A DNA stretch of 64,000 nt, taken from contig JAVBMD010000025.1 in the NCBI GenBank assembly GCA_031552825.1, positions 9,050 to 73,049 on the forward strand. Reading direction: 5' to 3'. Source of the stretch: WQXF01 sp031552825 (lineage in GTDB: Bacteria; Bacillota; Clostridia; Christensenellales; Aristaeellaceae). The notes under the pieces were generated by a model. That model did no database searches. It was not told the DNA's origin and was given only the letters and a program-made list of their open reading frames with translations. Below are positions 42,499-51,458 of the stretch, piece after piece (the first letter of the stretch is position 1; each line of letters opens with the position of its first letter). The position numbers and the translations under genes were made by a program.

Positions 42499-44246
42499 AG
42501 TGCAAGCCGCGCCACGATTCGCTGATCTCGCGCTTTGCCGGGGTGATGATGTGCGTCGTCATTCTGGCGATTTTGTTTGCCGCTTATGGCGGCATGCGCA
42601 TCTTCGCGCAGGCGTTTCAGAGCATCGTGCAGGGCGAGGCGGAGTCGGCGCTGGCCGCTGGGGAGAAGTTGCTCACCGACTATGCGCGGGGCGAGCGCAC
42701 CGCCGAGCAGACCGCCGCGCTGCTCAACCCCGAGGTGCCGATCGGCGATTGGAAGCTGCGGCTGGAGGACGCGCGGGGCGGCATCATCGCCCAAACCGAG
42801 GGCATCGACGCGCTGCTGGAGCAGGTGCGCGAGGAGGAAGAGCGGCGCGGCGGCGCTTCCGGCGCGCGCAAGGAGATACGCAGACTCACCGGCAGCACGC
42901 TGGAAAACCTGTACGTGCGCACCGTGTCCGACGGCGAGCGGGTTCTCGGGCAGGTTACCGTGGGGCGGCAGGTAAAGCTGTTTACCGAGCTTTCGTTTCA
43001 AGCCAACGGCAGGCTGGTGGTGCTGCTCGCCGGGCTACTGTTTGTGTTCTGCGTATTTTCGTGGATGATGGGGCATTGGGTGGTGATGCCGGTGCGCAAG
43101 CTGACCCGCGCGTCGCGCGCGCTGGCCGCCGGGGATTTTACCGTGCGCGCCAACGAGGGGGCGCTGGGCGAGCTGGGGCAGCTCTCCCGCGCGTTCAATC
43201 AAATGTCCGATGAGCTGCAGCATACCATCGAACTGTTGGCCTACGAAAAGCGCAGCATGGTGCGCATGATGGACGGCCTCAGCGAGGGCATTCTGGCGCT
43301 GGACGAGGGGCAGAACGAGATCCACCGCAACGCGGCGTTTGAGCGCATGCTGGCGATGGAACCGGCGGCGCGGGTGGAGATCGAGGGGCGGGTGCAGGTG
43401 GCGCTGCGCGCCTGCATGGCCACCGGCGGCGAGCAGACGCATCTAATCCACCGCGAGGGCGCCAGTCTGCAGCTCACGGTTTCGCCGATTCCGGCGCGCG
43501 GGGGCATGGCCTACGGTGCGGTGGCGCTGCTGCGCGATGTGACCGCCCAGCAAAAGCTGGAGCAAACCCGGCACGATTACGTCGCCAACATCACGCACGA
43601 GCTGCGCACGCCGCTGGCTACGATGCGCGGGCTGCTGGAGCCGCTCAAGGACGGGCTGGTGGACAGCGAGAGCGACCGTCAGCGCTATTACGCCATCGTG
43701 CTGGGCGAGATCCTGCGCCTATCGCGGCTGGTCAACGACCTGCTGGAGCTTTCCGGGTTGCAGTCGGGGCGCGCGGGCATCGAGCTTGAGCGCGTGGAGG
43801 TGCAGCAATTGTTTGAGGAATTGCAGGATCGCTTTGCGCAGAGCGCAGCGTCGCGCGGCATCACGCTGCGCGTGGAGATGCCCGAGGCGCCGTGGGAGGT
43901 TTTCGCAAACGAGGATCGCCTTTCGCAGGTGCTGACCATCCTGCTGGACAACGCGCTCAAGTACACGCCGGGCGGCGGCGCGGCGCGGGTGTGGGCGGAG
44001 CCGCTGGAGGATGGGCAAACGCTGCGCATCGCGGTCAGCGATACCGGCGTGGGCATCGCGCCGGAGCACCTGCCTCACGTGTTCGACCGCTTCTATCAAA
44101 CCGATCGCTCGCATAGTGAAAAGGGGAATGGTTTGGGGCTGTCCATCGCGCAAGAGGTGCTGGAGAAGATGCGCATGCGGCTTTCTGTGCGCAGCACGGT
44201 GGAGGAAGGCAGCACGTTCTTCTTTGATGTGCCGCTGAAAATGTGA
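42495..44246 (+). CDS. Two-component sensor histidine kinase (HAMP-PAS-HisKA)
   Basis: A 583-residue membrane kinase: helix (about 14-36), an extracytoplasmic domain of about 130 residues, helix (about 177-197), HAMP (MPVRKLTRASRALAAGDF), PAS-like region, the H-box YVANITHELRTPLATMRGLL, and the ATPase domain (ILLDNALKYTPGG, DTGVGIAPEHL, GNGLGLSI). The layout resembles WalK/PhoR-type kinases of Bacillota, but the stimulus is unknown. Partner of the overlapping regulator gene. Confidence 0.93.
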   Translation: MKCKPRHDSLISRFAGVMMCVVILAILFAAYGGMRIFAQAFQSIVQGEAESALAAGEKLLTDYARGERTAEQTAALLNPEVPIGDWKLRLEDARGGIIAQTEGIDALLEQVREEEERRGGASGARKEIRRLTGSTLENLYVRTVSDGERVLGQVTVGRQVKLFTELSFQANGRLVVLLAGLLFVFCVFSWMMGHWVVMPVRKLTRASRALAAGDFTVRANEGALGELGQLSRAFNQMSDELQHTIELLAYEKRSMVRMMDGLSEGILALDEGQNEIHRNAAFERMLAMEPAARVEIEGRVQVALRACMATGGEQTHLIHREGASLQLTVSPIPARGGMAYGAVALLRDVTAQQKLEQTRHDYVANITHELRTPLATMRGLLEPLKDGLVDSESDRQRYYAIVLGEILRLSRLVNDLLELSGLQSGRAGIELERVEVQQLFEELQDRFAQSAASRGITLRVEMPEAPWEVFANEDRLSQVLTILLDNALKYTPGGGAARVWAEPLEDGQTLRIAVSDTGVGIAPEHLPHVFDRFYQTDRSHSEKGNGLGLSIAQEVLEKMRMRLSVRSTVEEGSTFFFDVPLKM

Positions 44247-44317
44247 TACACTGAACATGCGGGCTTTCCCCCTTCGCGGGGAAGGCAGCGAGTATGCGAT
44301 AGAAAGGTGGGATGGTT

Positions 44318-46432
44318 ATGCAGCTTCCCGCGCGTGACCGTCGCGCCTTCCTGCTCGGGATCTGCATGCGCCTGCTGGATCTGTTGGGCATGTTCACCGC
44401 CATGTTTCTTTCGGAATTATTGATGCACAACATCCTGTTCGGCGGCGCGGTGTACGTGAGCGGCGAGGCGTGGGTCATCTACGCGCGCCTGTTCAATAAA
44501 AAGAATTTGGGCCTGCTGCCCAGCAATATCCGCGTGCGCGGATTGTTTATTTTTATCGTCGCCGGGGCGCTGACCACGGCGCTGGTGCTGCTGTTCCCTT
44601 ATATTCAGGCCGAACTGACATGCTTGGCGCTGACGCTGTTAATCATCGGCTTTTTGATGCAACAAATCTTTACCGACCTGGCGGCGCGGCGGCTGCCTCG
44701 CGTCCGGCCGCGCAGGCGGGCGCTGCTGCTGGCATCCTGTCATGCGGGCTTTCTGGCGGCGTACCCGGTGTTTTTCCTGCTCAACCAGTGGGTGCTCGGC
44801 TATCCGGTGCCGCCGGAGATCGGCGCGGCGTATGTCGCCATCGTGCTGATTAGCGCGTTGCTCTACGTGTGCCAGCTCTACGAGCAGCCGGAGCGCCCCG
44901 CACTGCCCCCGCCGGAAGCGCAGCCGCTCCCCGACGACGCGCTGCTGCAAATCCGCGCCTATCGCCTTTACAACCGCATGACCACCAGCACGCTGTTCGC
45001 CATCAATCTGAGCATCACGGCGTTCATCTGCTATATGCGATTTCTGCCCTATCAAGGGTTTTTGAGCAGCATGATTATGCTCTCGGTATGGCTGGCCTTT
45101 ACGGGGCTTATCACGGCCGGGGGATTTTCGTTGCTCAAAAAGCGCTACGTGCCGCGCTATGACCGCCACGCGATCTTCTTTATGGGGCTGGTATTCTGGG
45201 GCGTGGCGGTGTTTGGCGCGCTGTTCTCCAGTTGGGGCGGCACGCTGGTAGGGACCCTACTCAACACCGCCGCGTTGGGCATGAGCCTAGCCTGCATGCT
45301 GTCCATCATTTTGGCGCAGAGCTACGAGATGCAAACCGTGATCGAGCTCGGGCTGGGCGATTCGGATCACGCCGCCTATGCCCGGAATACCGAAGTCATG
45401 CTCGATTGGTCGATGCTGACCTCGTACCTGCTGCTGTTGGTCATGCTGTCGATCGCGGCGTTCTTGATGAATGGGCGGTTTGATGAGATCGAAGCCATCG
45501 AGGGCATGCGCGAGCTGCTCCGGGTGACGATGCTGGTGCTGCCGATGGGCTTTATGCTGGCCGGGCTGGTGTACTCGATGCGCCAGCCGCTGGATCGGCA
45601 CTACGCGCAGAAGCTCGACAAATATAGCCGCCAGCGCGCCATGGGCGAGGACAATCCGCCGATGGAGAGGCGGCTGAAGAAGGTGCTGGTCAGCGATTAT
45701 CCGCGCAAACTGGCGCTGCTGTTTCTCAAGCCGCTGCTGCGCCCCTTCTTCCCCTGCAAAATCGATGGACAGGAGCTGGTGGATGCCTCCAAGGGGCCGG
45801 TGGTGTTCTTGTGCAACCATCTGGAGATCTATGGCCCGGTGATCGCGGTGCTGTATTCGCCGTTTCCGATCCGGCCGTGGGTCATCTCCGGCATGCTGGA
45901 TCTGGACACCATCCTAGAGCAGACACGTTCCGGCGCGGCCAAGATTTTCCCCTTTTTGTCGGAGCGATGGCGCACCCGCTTGGTCAAGACGCTTGCGCCG
46001 TTCGTGCTGTGGGTGATGCAATCCACCGACCCCATCCCGGTACGGCGCGATTCGCTGCGCGGCGCGATCCAGATGGTGATGGACTCGGTGGAGGCAATGG
46101 AGTACGACGACAACATCCTGATCTTTCCCGAAACCGATTACAAAGCCGAGGGCGTGGGGACACTGTTCGCCGGGTTTGTACAGTTGGGCAAGACCTATTA
46201 CCAGCGCACCGGACGCCGCGCTAACTTCTGCCCGATGTACATCAACAAAAAGGAGAAGCGCATGTCCTTTGGCGCCTGTGTCGCCTTCGACCCGGAGAAT
46301 GAGAGCGTCGACGAGCGGGACCGTTTGGTGAATCATTTACAGGGCGCGATGCAGGCGATGGCCGACGCGCCGCCGCCTCCGGCCAAGCGGCGCAGGCCGG
46401 GCAAGGACGCGGGGCAAACCTTGGCGCAATAA
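44318..46432 (+). CDS. Multi-spanning membrane protein fused to a PlsC-like acyltransferase
   Basis: A 704-residue protein. The first 440 residues are very hydrophobic with roughly 11-12 membrane helices. The C-terminal 220 residues look like a glycerolphosphate acyltransferase domain: VFLCNHLEIYGPVIAV, PIPVRRDSLRG, LIFPETDY, ANFCPMYI. These align with the NHx4D, substrate-binding and FPEG blocks. The first block has Gly where the family has the catalytic Asp (NH-LEIY-G), so activity is uncertain. Transporter-acyltransferase fusions are known for lysophospholipid uptake, but the membrane part here is not clearly of the MFS type. ATG 44318 suits AAAGGTGG; ATG 44312 is also possible. Confidence 0.75.
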   Translation: MQLPARDRRAFLLGICMRLLDLLGMFTAMFLSELLMHNILFGGAVYVSGEAWVIYARLFNKKNLGLLPSNIRVRGLFIFIVAGALTTALVLLFPYIQAELTCLALTLLIIGFLMQQIFTDLAARRLPRVRPRRRALLLASCHAGFLAAYPVFFLLNQWVLGYPVPPEIGAAYVAIVLISALLYVCQLYEQPERPALPPPEAQPLPDDALLQIRAYRLYNRMTTSTLFAINLSITAFICYMRFLPYQGFLSSMIMLSVWLAFTGLITAGGFSLLKKRYVPRYDRHAIFFMGLVFWGVAVFGALFSSWGGTLVGTLLNTAALGMSLACMLSIILAQSYEMQTVIELGLGDSDHAAYARNTEVMLDWSMLTSYLLLLVMLSIAAFLMNGRFDEIEAIEGMRELLRVTMLVLPMGFMLAGLVYSMRQPLDRHYAQKLDKYSRQRAMGEDNPPMERRLKKVLVSDYPRKLALLFLKPLLRPFFPCKIDGQELVDASKGPVVFLCNHLEIYGPVIAVLYSPFPIRPWVISGMLDLDTILEQTRSGAAKIFPFLSERWRTRLVKTLAPFVLWVMQSTDPIPVRRDSLRGAIQMVMDSVEAMEYDDNILIFPETDYKAEGVGTLFAGFVQLGKTYYQRTGRRANFCPMYINKKEKRMSFGACVAFDPENESVDERDRLVNHLQGAMQAMADAPPPPAKRRRPGKDAGQTLAQ

Positions 46433-46468
46433 AAAAGCGGCGGGCCGGATGCAATTCCGACCCGCCGC
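46431..46468 (-). terminator. Terminator of the pseudouridine synthase-pepV operon
   Basis: GCGGCGGGCCGG (46437-46448) pairs with CCGACCCGCCGC (46457-46468); on the minus strand six T follow. Confidence 0.85.
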
Positions 46469-46486
46469 ACGCGTTGTAAGGGAGCA

Positions 46487-47896
46487 TCAGCCTGCCAGCG
46501 CCGCGATGGCGTGGGCAAAGATGCGCACGTTGAGCATCATCCGCTCGATGGAGACGTTCTCGCCAGCCTGATGCGCCAGCTCCTCCTCGTCGGGGAATAC
46601 CGCGCCAAAGGCCACGCCCTCGGGCAGCGCGCGCGCGTAGGTGCCGCCGCCGATGGCCATCGTCGCGGGCGGGAACTCGGTCAGGTTGCCGTACACGGTC
46701 AGCAACGTTTGCACGGTGGCGCTGCTCTCCGGTACGTGATGCGGCGCTTGGCCGTGCCCGGCCTCCACGGTGAGCTCCAGCGGCGCTACGCGCAGTTGGA
46801 TGAAGCGCATAAGCTGCTCGGCATTGAACATCACCGGGTAGCGGATGTCCAGCGTAAGGGAGAGCGCGCGATCCTGCAAATCCAGAATGCCGAGGTTGAT
46901 GGTCAGCGGCCCGGAGACGGCGTCGCTGCCCGCGATGCCGAAGCCGGAGCCGTCGGTATCGTTGCCGATGGCTTGGGCGAGCAGGTCGATAGCGGCGTGG
47001 CTGCCGCCGCCCGCTTCCAGCGCGTGCAGCAGCTGTAACAGGTGCGCCGCGGCATTTTGCCCCAAGTCCGGCATGGAGGCATGGCCGCCCACGCCGCCTA
47101 CGGTGACGCGGTTTTGACCATCGCCCATCGCTTCCACGGTTACCGGGTAACCGGTGCGCTTAGCGAAGTCCGCGGCGCGCTCGGTCAGCGCGGCGATATC
47201 GCCGCCCAACACGGCTACAGCGGTGCTGGGAATCACGTTGGCGCGCTCGCCGGAACGGAGCGAAAACACCGGGAACTCCGATACGCCTTCTTCGGGCAAT
47301 GTGCCGCGCAGCGTCAGATGGCAGATGCCTTTCTCGGTGTTGATGAGCGGATAGCAGGCGTCGGGCGAGAAGCCCACGCGGGGCAGCCCAATCTTCTTCT
47401 GATAGTAGGCGATATCGTCCCAGCCGCTTTCTTCATCGCAGCCCAGCACGAGGCGCACCTTCTTCTTCAGCGGAATGCCCGCGTCCTGTACCGCCTTCAT
47501 CGCGTACATCGCGGCCACCGCAGGCCCCTTGTTGTCGCTGGTGCCGCGTCCGTACATATTGCCGTTTTCAATCACGCTTTCAAAGGGCGGCGTGCGCCAG
47601 CCTTCCCCGGCGGGCACCACATCCAGATGCGCTAAGACGGCGACGGTTTCCTCCCCCTCGCCGATCTCCATATCGGCGGCATAGCCGTCGATATCGCGGG
47701 GCGCGAAGCCGAGCCGCTTGGCATCGGCCAGCGCTAGATCCAGCATGCGGCGGATCTCCGCGCCGAAGGGAGCGTTTGCACCGGCTGGGGCGGCTTTAAG
47801 GGAGGGAATGCCGATCCACGCCTGCAGGGTTTTGACCAGATCGGCCTCCAAAGCCTTCACGGCTTTGTCCAAAGAGGGGTTGCTGAGTTGCTTCAT
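46487..47896 (-). CDS. pepV: PepV-type dipeptidase (M20 family)
   Basis: A 469-residue zinc dipeptidase, the usual PepV length. Metal ligands are seen in VAVLAHLDVVPAG, MYGRGTSDNKGPAVAAM (bridging Asp), CDEESGWDD (catalytic Glu pair) and the late AIGGGTYARALPEGVAFG. The lid domain lies between about 190 and 380. It releases amino acids from dipeptides in the cytoplasm. GGAGG precedes the ATG; it follows the PHP gene in a leftward operon and ends at a terminator. Confidence 0.94.
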   Translation of the reverse strand: MKQLSNPSLDKAVKALEADLVKTLQAWIGIPSLKAAPAGANAPFGAEIRRMLDLALADAKRLGFAPRDIDGYAADMEIGEGEETVAVLAHLDVVPAGEGWRTPPFESVIENGNMYGRGTSDNKGPAVAAMYAMKAVQDAGIPLKKKVRLVLGCDEESGWDDIAYYQKKIGLPRVGFSPDACYPLINTEKGICHLTLRGTLPEEGVSEFPVFSLRSGERANVIPSTAVAVLGGDIAALTERAADFAKRTGYPVTVEAMGDGQNRVTVGGVGGHASMPDLGQNAAAHLLQLLHALEAGGGSHAAIDLLAQAIGNDTDGSGFGIAGSDAVSGPLTINLGILDLQDRALSLTLDIRYPVMFNAEQLMRFIQLRVAPLELTVEAGHGQAPHHVPESSATVQTLLTVYGNLTEFPPATMAIGGGTYARALPEGVAFGAVFPDEEELAHQAGENVSIERMMLNVRIFAHAIAALAG

Positions 47897-47944
47897 ATCG
47901 GGAACCTCCTTCGTATTTGAACCAGCCTTTGTATGGGGAGGCCG

Positions 47945-48661
47945 TTACTTTGCCTCGCGGGGGCAAAACAGTTCCGGCCTCGGATTGGCGCGCAGAAAAT
48001 CCACAAAGGCGCGAGGGGTGACCACCGCCTCCGGCGGAGCCCAGAGGCCGCCGCGCCGCGCGCCGTATGCCTCGTGCAGATCTGAACCGGCGATCATCGC
48101 CAAGCCATGCTTTTCGGCGTAGGCCAGCGCGCGGTGGTTGCAGCTATCGTGGTGCGGATTGCCGTTGTGTACCTCAATGCCGTGCAGGCACTCGGGCGGC
48201 AGCGGATTGAGGCCGGGGCGGTAAGGGTGGGCCTGATAAATCAGCAGACCCAGCGTATCGGCGAGGCGGCGGAAGTCGCGGGGGCGCATCGCCGGGAGAT
48301 CCGGCAGGCGCTCGTACAGCTCCTCGTCGGGCAGATAGACCAGAAAATCGTTGTATCCTTCGCTGTCAAAGCGCAGTTCCATGCCGGGAAGCACCGCGAT
48401 GCCGTGCGCCTTTGCGGCCTCTTTGGCCAGCCGATAGCCGCGGGCAAAGGACTTGCAGCGCTCCGGCGTGACGGTGCGGCCGGGGACGTTGTGGTCGGTA
48501 ATTGCCAGCGCGCCGTAGCCGTGCGCGGCGACCAGCGCCACCAATTCTTCCGCCGACAGGTTGCCGCAGGGGCTGACCTCGGCGGTATGGGCGTGGGTTT
48601 CGACCAACACAGCGCCGGGGAAGGGCGCCTTGGGCATCGCGGGGGTTGGGACGGTGCGCAT
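47945..48661 (-). CDS. PHP-domain phosphoesterase
   Basis: A 238-residue PHP protein: VETHAHTAEVSPCGNLSAEEL (first HxH metal site), ALAITDHNV, GMELRFDS, YQAHPYRPG and AGSDLHEAYG supply the metal-binding His and Asp residues of this fold. Stand-alone PHP proteins act on phosphoesters such as histidinol phosphate or nucleotides; the substrate is unknown here. The start ATG at 48661 follows AGGAGG at a rather long 12 nt. In an operon with pepV and the lyase. Confidence 0.85.
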   Translation of the reverse strand: MRTVPTPAMPKAPFPGAVLVETHAHTAEVSPCGNLSAEELVALVAAHGYGALAITDHNVPGRTVTPERCKSFARGYRLAKEAAKAHGIAVLPGMELRFDSEGYNDFLVYLPDEELYERLPDLPAMRPRDFRRLADTLGLLIYQAHPYRPGLNPLPPECLHGIEVHNGNPHHDSCNHRALAYAEKHGLAMIAGSDLHEAYGARRGGLWAPPEAVVTPRAFVDFLRANPRPELFCPREAK

Positions 48662-48686
48662 GCGGGTGGTATTCCTCCTTGCTGGT

Positions 48687-49865
48687 TTACGCCTTCAGCG
48701 CTTCTTTGAGGCGGTTGAGCGCCTCGCGCAATTGCGTATGCGGGCAGCCGATGTTGAGCCGCAAAAAGCTGTTGCCCTCCTCGCCGAAGAAGGCGCCCTG
48801 CGTCAGCGCCACGCGCGCCAGCTTGCGCGTGCGGCGGAGCAGTTCGGCATCATCTAGGCCCAGCGCGCGGCAGTCCAGCCACATCAGGTAGGTCGACTCC
48901 AACGGCGAGACGCCGATGTGCGGCAGGTGCTCGGCGAAGAAGGCGCTTGCGATGTCGCGCCCAGCCATCAGGTAGGCGATCAGGCCGTCGAGCCAAGCGT
49001 CGCCGTGATTGTAAGCGGCGCGGGTGGCCACCAGCGAGAGCAGGTTGCCGCTGACCACGCCGCAGGCGGCGATCTCTTGGGTCAACTTTTCGCGCAGTGC
49101 CGCGTTGGGGGCGGCGAAGTTGGCCTGCTGCAGCCCGGCGACGTTAAAGGTTTTGCTGGCGGCGCAGAGCAGGATGACCCGCTCCTCAGCGCCGGGCAGC
49201 GAGAGCAGCGGCACATGCACCCGATCGGGGAACACAAAATCCGCATGGATCTCGTCGGAGACGATGGTGGCGTCATACCGTGCGCACAACGCCAGCAGAT
49301 CGCGCAGTTCTTCACGCGTCCAAGCGCGCCCGGTGGGGTTGTGCGGATTGCAAAGCAGCAGCAGACGGTTGCCTGCCTGCAGGCAATCCTCCAAGTGGTT
49401 TAAATCCATCCGGTATGCGCCGGTCTCGTCCCGGATGAGCGGGTTTTTGACCACCTTGCGGCCGGTTAACTCCGGCGCGGAAAGGAAAGGGCCGTATACC
49501 GGCGGCTGCACGATGACGCCTTCGCCGGGCTTGGTCAGCGCGCGTACCGAAAGGCGAAGGCCGCTGACGATGCAGGGCAGCATGCCGACCGACTCCGGCG
49601 CGAGCGCCAGCGCATGGCGGCGCTTCCAGAAATCCACCAGCGCCTGCGCGTCCTCGGGGCCGACGCAGGTATAGCCGTAGGTGCCGTGGGCGGCGCGTTG
49701 CTGGATGGCCTCCTGCACGGCGGGCGGCGAGCGGAAATCCATATCGGCCACCCACATGGGCAGCACATCCGAGCCCTCCGACTGTTGCAGGATGTCCCAT
49801 TTCTCGCAGGCGGTATTGCGGCGGTCGATGCCTAGATCAAAGAAGGGAAACGCGAATTGGGTCAT
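48687..49865 (-). CDS. MalY/PatB-type PLP-dependent C-S lyase / aminotransferase
   Basis: A 392-residue fold-type I PLP enzyme. MWVADMDFRSPPAVQEA, YGYTCVGPEDAQAL, LLCNPHNPTGRAWT, IVSDEIHADF and ASKTFNVAGLQQAN (PLP Lys) match the MalY/PatB family, which cleaves cystathionine or related C-S bonds. ATG 49865 overlaps the methyltransferase stop as ATGA; an earlier ATG at 49889 lacks a ribosome binding site. Part of a five-gene leftward operon. Confidence 0.92.
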   Translation of the reverse strand: MTQFAFPFFDLGIDRRNTACEKWDILQQSEGSDVLPMWVADMDFRSPPAVQEAIQQRAAHGTYGYTCVGPEDAQALVDFWKRRHALALAPESVGMLPCIVSGLRLSVRALTKPGEGVIVQPPVYGPFLSAPELTGRKVVKNPLIRDETGAYRMDLNHLEDCLQAGNRLLLLCNPHNPTGRAWTREELRDLLALCARYDATIVSDEIHADFVFPDRVHVPLLSLPGAEERVILLCAASKTFNVAGLQQANFAAPNAALREKLTQEIAACGVVSGNLLSLVATRAAYNHGDAWLDGLIAYLMAGRDIASAFFAEHLPHIGVSPLESTYLMWLDCRALGLDDAELLRRTRKLARVALTQGAFFGEEGNSFLRLNIGCPHTQLREALNRLKEALKA

Positions 49866-50485
49866 GTGGGGGATTCCTCCTTGGTACATAAGATAACCCA
49901 GTAGCCGCCGCCGCGCGCCACCACCTCGGCGGTAGCGGCCAACGTGCGCAGATGCGCCAGCGCCGAGGGCGCGCCCTGTTGCTTGCGGATCACCACGAGC
50001 AGCGCGCCGCCCGGCTCCAAGCGGGAAAGGCTCTCCTCAAACAGGCGGTAGACCGCGGCTTTGCCCGCACGGATCGGCGGATTGGTGGCGATCAGCGCAA
50101 AGGCGCCCGGCACCTCGGCGAGGCCGTCGCTATGGTAAAAGTCCGCGCACAGGCCGTTGCGGGCGAAGTTGCTCTCCGCCAGTTCCAGCGCGCGCCGGTT
50201 GATATCGCACAGCGCAAGCGCGATGCCGGGATAGCGGCAGGCTAGGTTCATGCCCACCGGCCCCCAGCCGCAGCCCAGATCCAGCGTTCTGCCGGTGAAG
50301 TCCGGCGGCACATACTCAAATATAGCCTCCAGCAGCAGCGCGCTGCCCGGATCCAGCCGGTCGCGCGAGAACACGCCCGCGTCGGTTTGGCAGAGCAATG
50401 CCCGCTCGCCGCATTGCAGCGCGATGTCCCGCAGATCGTGCGCGCTGGCGGGGGTATCGGTAAAATAGTGGTCGGGCAAGCTCAT
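49862..50485 (-). CDS. RsmC-like class I methyltransferase
   Basis: A 207-residue SAM-dependent methyltransferase of the MTS family. HYFTDTPASAHD at the start, TLDLGCGWGPVG (SAM site), LCDINRRALELAESN, and the catalytic IATNPPIRAGK motif of N6-adenine/guanine N2 enzymes. It is the single-domain form, probably modifying rRNA. Its start overlaps the pseudouridine synthase stop as ATGA. Confidence 0.9.
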   Translation of the reverse strand: MSLPDHYFTDTPASAHDLRDIALQCGERALLCQTDAGVFSRDRLDPGSALLLEAIFEYVPPDFTGRTLDLGCGWGPVGMNLACRYPGIALALCDINRRALELAESNFARNGLCADFYHSDGLAEVPGAFALIATNPPIRAGKAAVYRLFEESLSRLEPGGALLVVIRKQQGAPSALAHLRTLAATAEVVARGGGYWVILCTKEESPT

Positions 50486-51234
50486 TCCTCCTCGGGCGGC
50501 GGCATGCCGCAGGCTGCGTAAAGCGCTGCCTCTTCCGCGCGCGTCAGTTCGCGGAAAGCGCCGGGCGCAAGCGACTCGTCCAGCGCCAGCGGGCCGATGG
50601 ACAGCCGCTTCAGCGCGGCAACGGTTCTTTCCCGCGCGGCGAACATGCGCTTGACCTGATGGTACTTGCCCTCGCGCACGGCGCAGCGCGCCAGCGCAAA
50701 ATCGGGGCGGCTCTCCAGCACCGTCAGCGTGGCCGGAAGCGCCGTGAAGTCGGAAAGCGCCAGCCCGGCGGCGAAGGCCTCGGCATCGGCGGCGTTCAGC
50801 GTGCCGTCGACCTCGGCTAGGTAGACCTTTTCGATATCAGAGCGCGGCGCTAGGATGCGGTGCGCCAGCGTACCGTCGCTGGTGAGCAGCAGCAACCCGG
50901 TGGTGTCGCGATCCAACCGCCCCACCGGCATGCAGCCGCAGGCGCGGTAGGATTCGGGCAGCAGATCCATTACCGTGGCCGCAAGAGCGTCGCGGGCGGC
51001 GGTGAGCACCCCGGCAGGCTTGTTGAGCATCACATGCCGATAACGGCGATACGTTAGCATCAGGCCATCCAGCGTCACTGCCGCGCGCGCGGGATTCAGC
51101 GTCCGCCCCGGGTCGCGCTCCTGAGCGCCGTCCACCCAAACGCGGCCGGAGCGTACCGCCTCCTTGGCGCGGCTGCGCGTATCGGTCGCCCCCACAAAGC
51201 AAAGCAGCTTGTCCAGCCGCATGCGTTCCGCCAT
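50482..51234 (-). CDS. Pseudouridine synthase, RsuA/RluB-like
   Basis: A 250-residue enzyme with an S4 RNA-binding domain (MRLDKLLCFVGATDTRSRAKEAV, then VWVDGA) and a catalytic domain with VMLNKPAGVL, MPVGRLDRDTTGLLLLTSDG (catalytic Asp) and KVYLAEV, EGKYHQVKRMF. It isomerises uridine in rRNA. ATG 51234 lies 7 nt after GGAGG; the ATG at 51240 is too close. First gene of the operon that runs to pepV. Confidence 0.93.
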   Translation of the reverse strand: MAERMRLDKLLCFVGATDTRSRAKEAVRSGRVWVDGAQERDPGRTLNPARAAVTLDGLMLTYRRYRHVMLNKPAGVLTAARDALAATVMDLLPESYRACGCMPVGRLDRDTTGLLLLTSDGTLAHRILAPRSDIEKVYLAEVDGTLNAADAEAFAAGLALSDFTALPATLTVLESRPDFALARCAVREGKYHQVKRMFAARERTVAALKRLSIGPLALDESLAPGAFRELTRAEEAALYAACGMPPPEEE

Positions 51235-51264
51235 GTGCATTCCTCCCGAACTTCCAACTTACCT

Positions 51265-51293
51265 AGTATACCCCAATTCAGACATTCCTGCAA
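51265..51293 (-). promoter_or_regulatory. Predicted promoter of the pseudouridine synthase-pepV operon
   Basis: On the minus strand TTGCAG (51293-51288), 17-bp spacer, TATACT (51270-51265). Confidence 0.65.
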
Positions 51294-51347
51294 ACCCAGT
51301 GCGCACACAAAAAGAATTTTCCAAACAATAGGCAATTGTATACTGGC

Positions 51348-51372
51348 GCAGGCATATACCTTATGGTATACT
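51348..51372 (+). promoter_or_regulatory. Predicted glgC promoter with inverted repeat
   Basis: TATACT at 51367-51372 with a TGG extension; the -35 is poor, so an activator may be needed. The inverted repeat TATACC-TTAT-GGTATA overlaps the -10 box. Confidence 0.5.
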
Positions 51373-51458
51373 TTCATTAACAGAAGGAGCGGCGCAGCGT
51401 GTGCAGCCGCTCGCATCAGGGGTTCCGAATGAATTCTCTGCTAAGGAAGTGAACCTAC

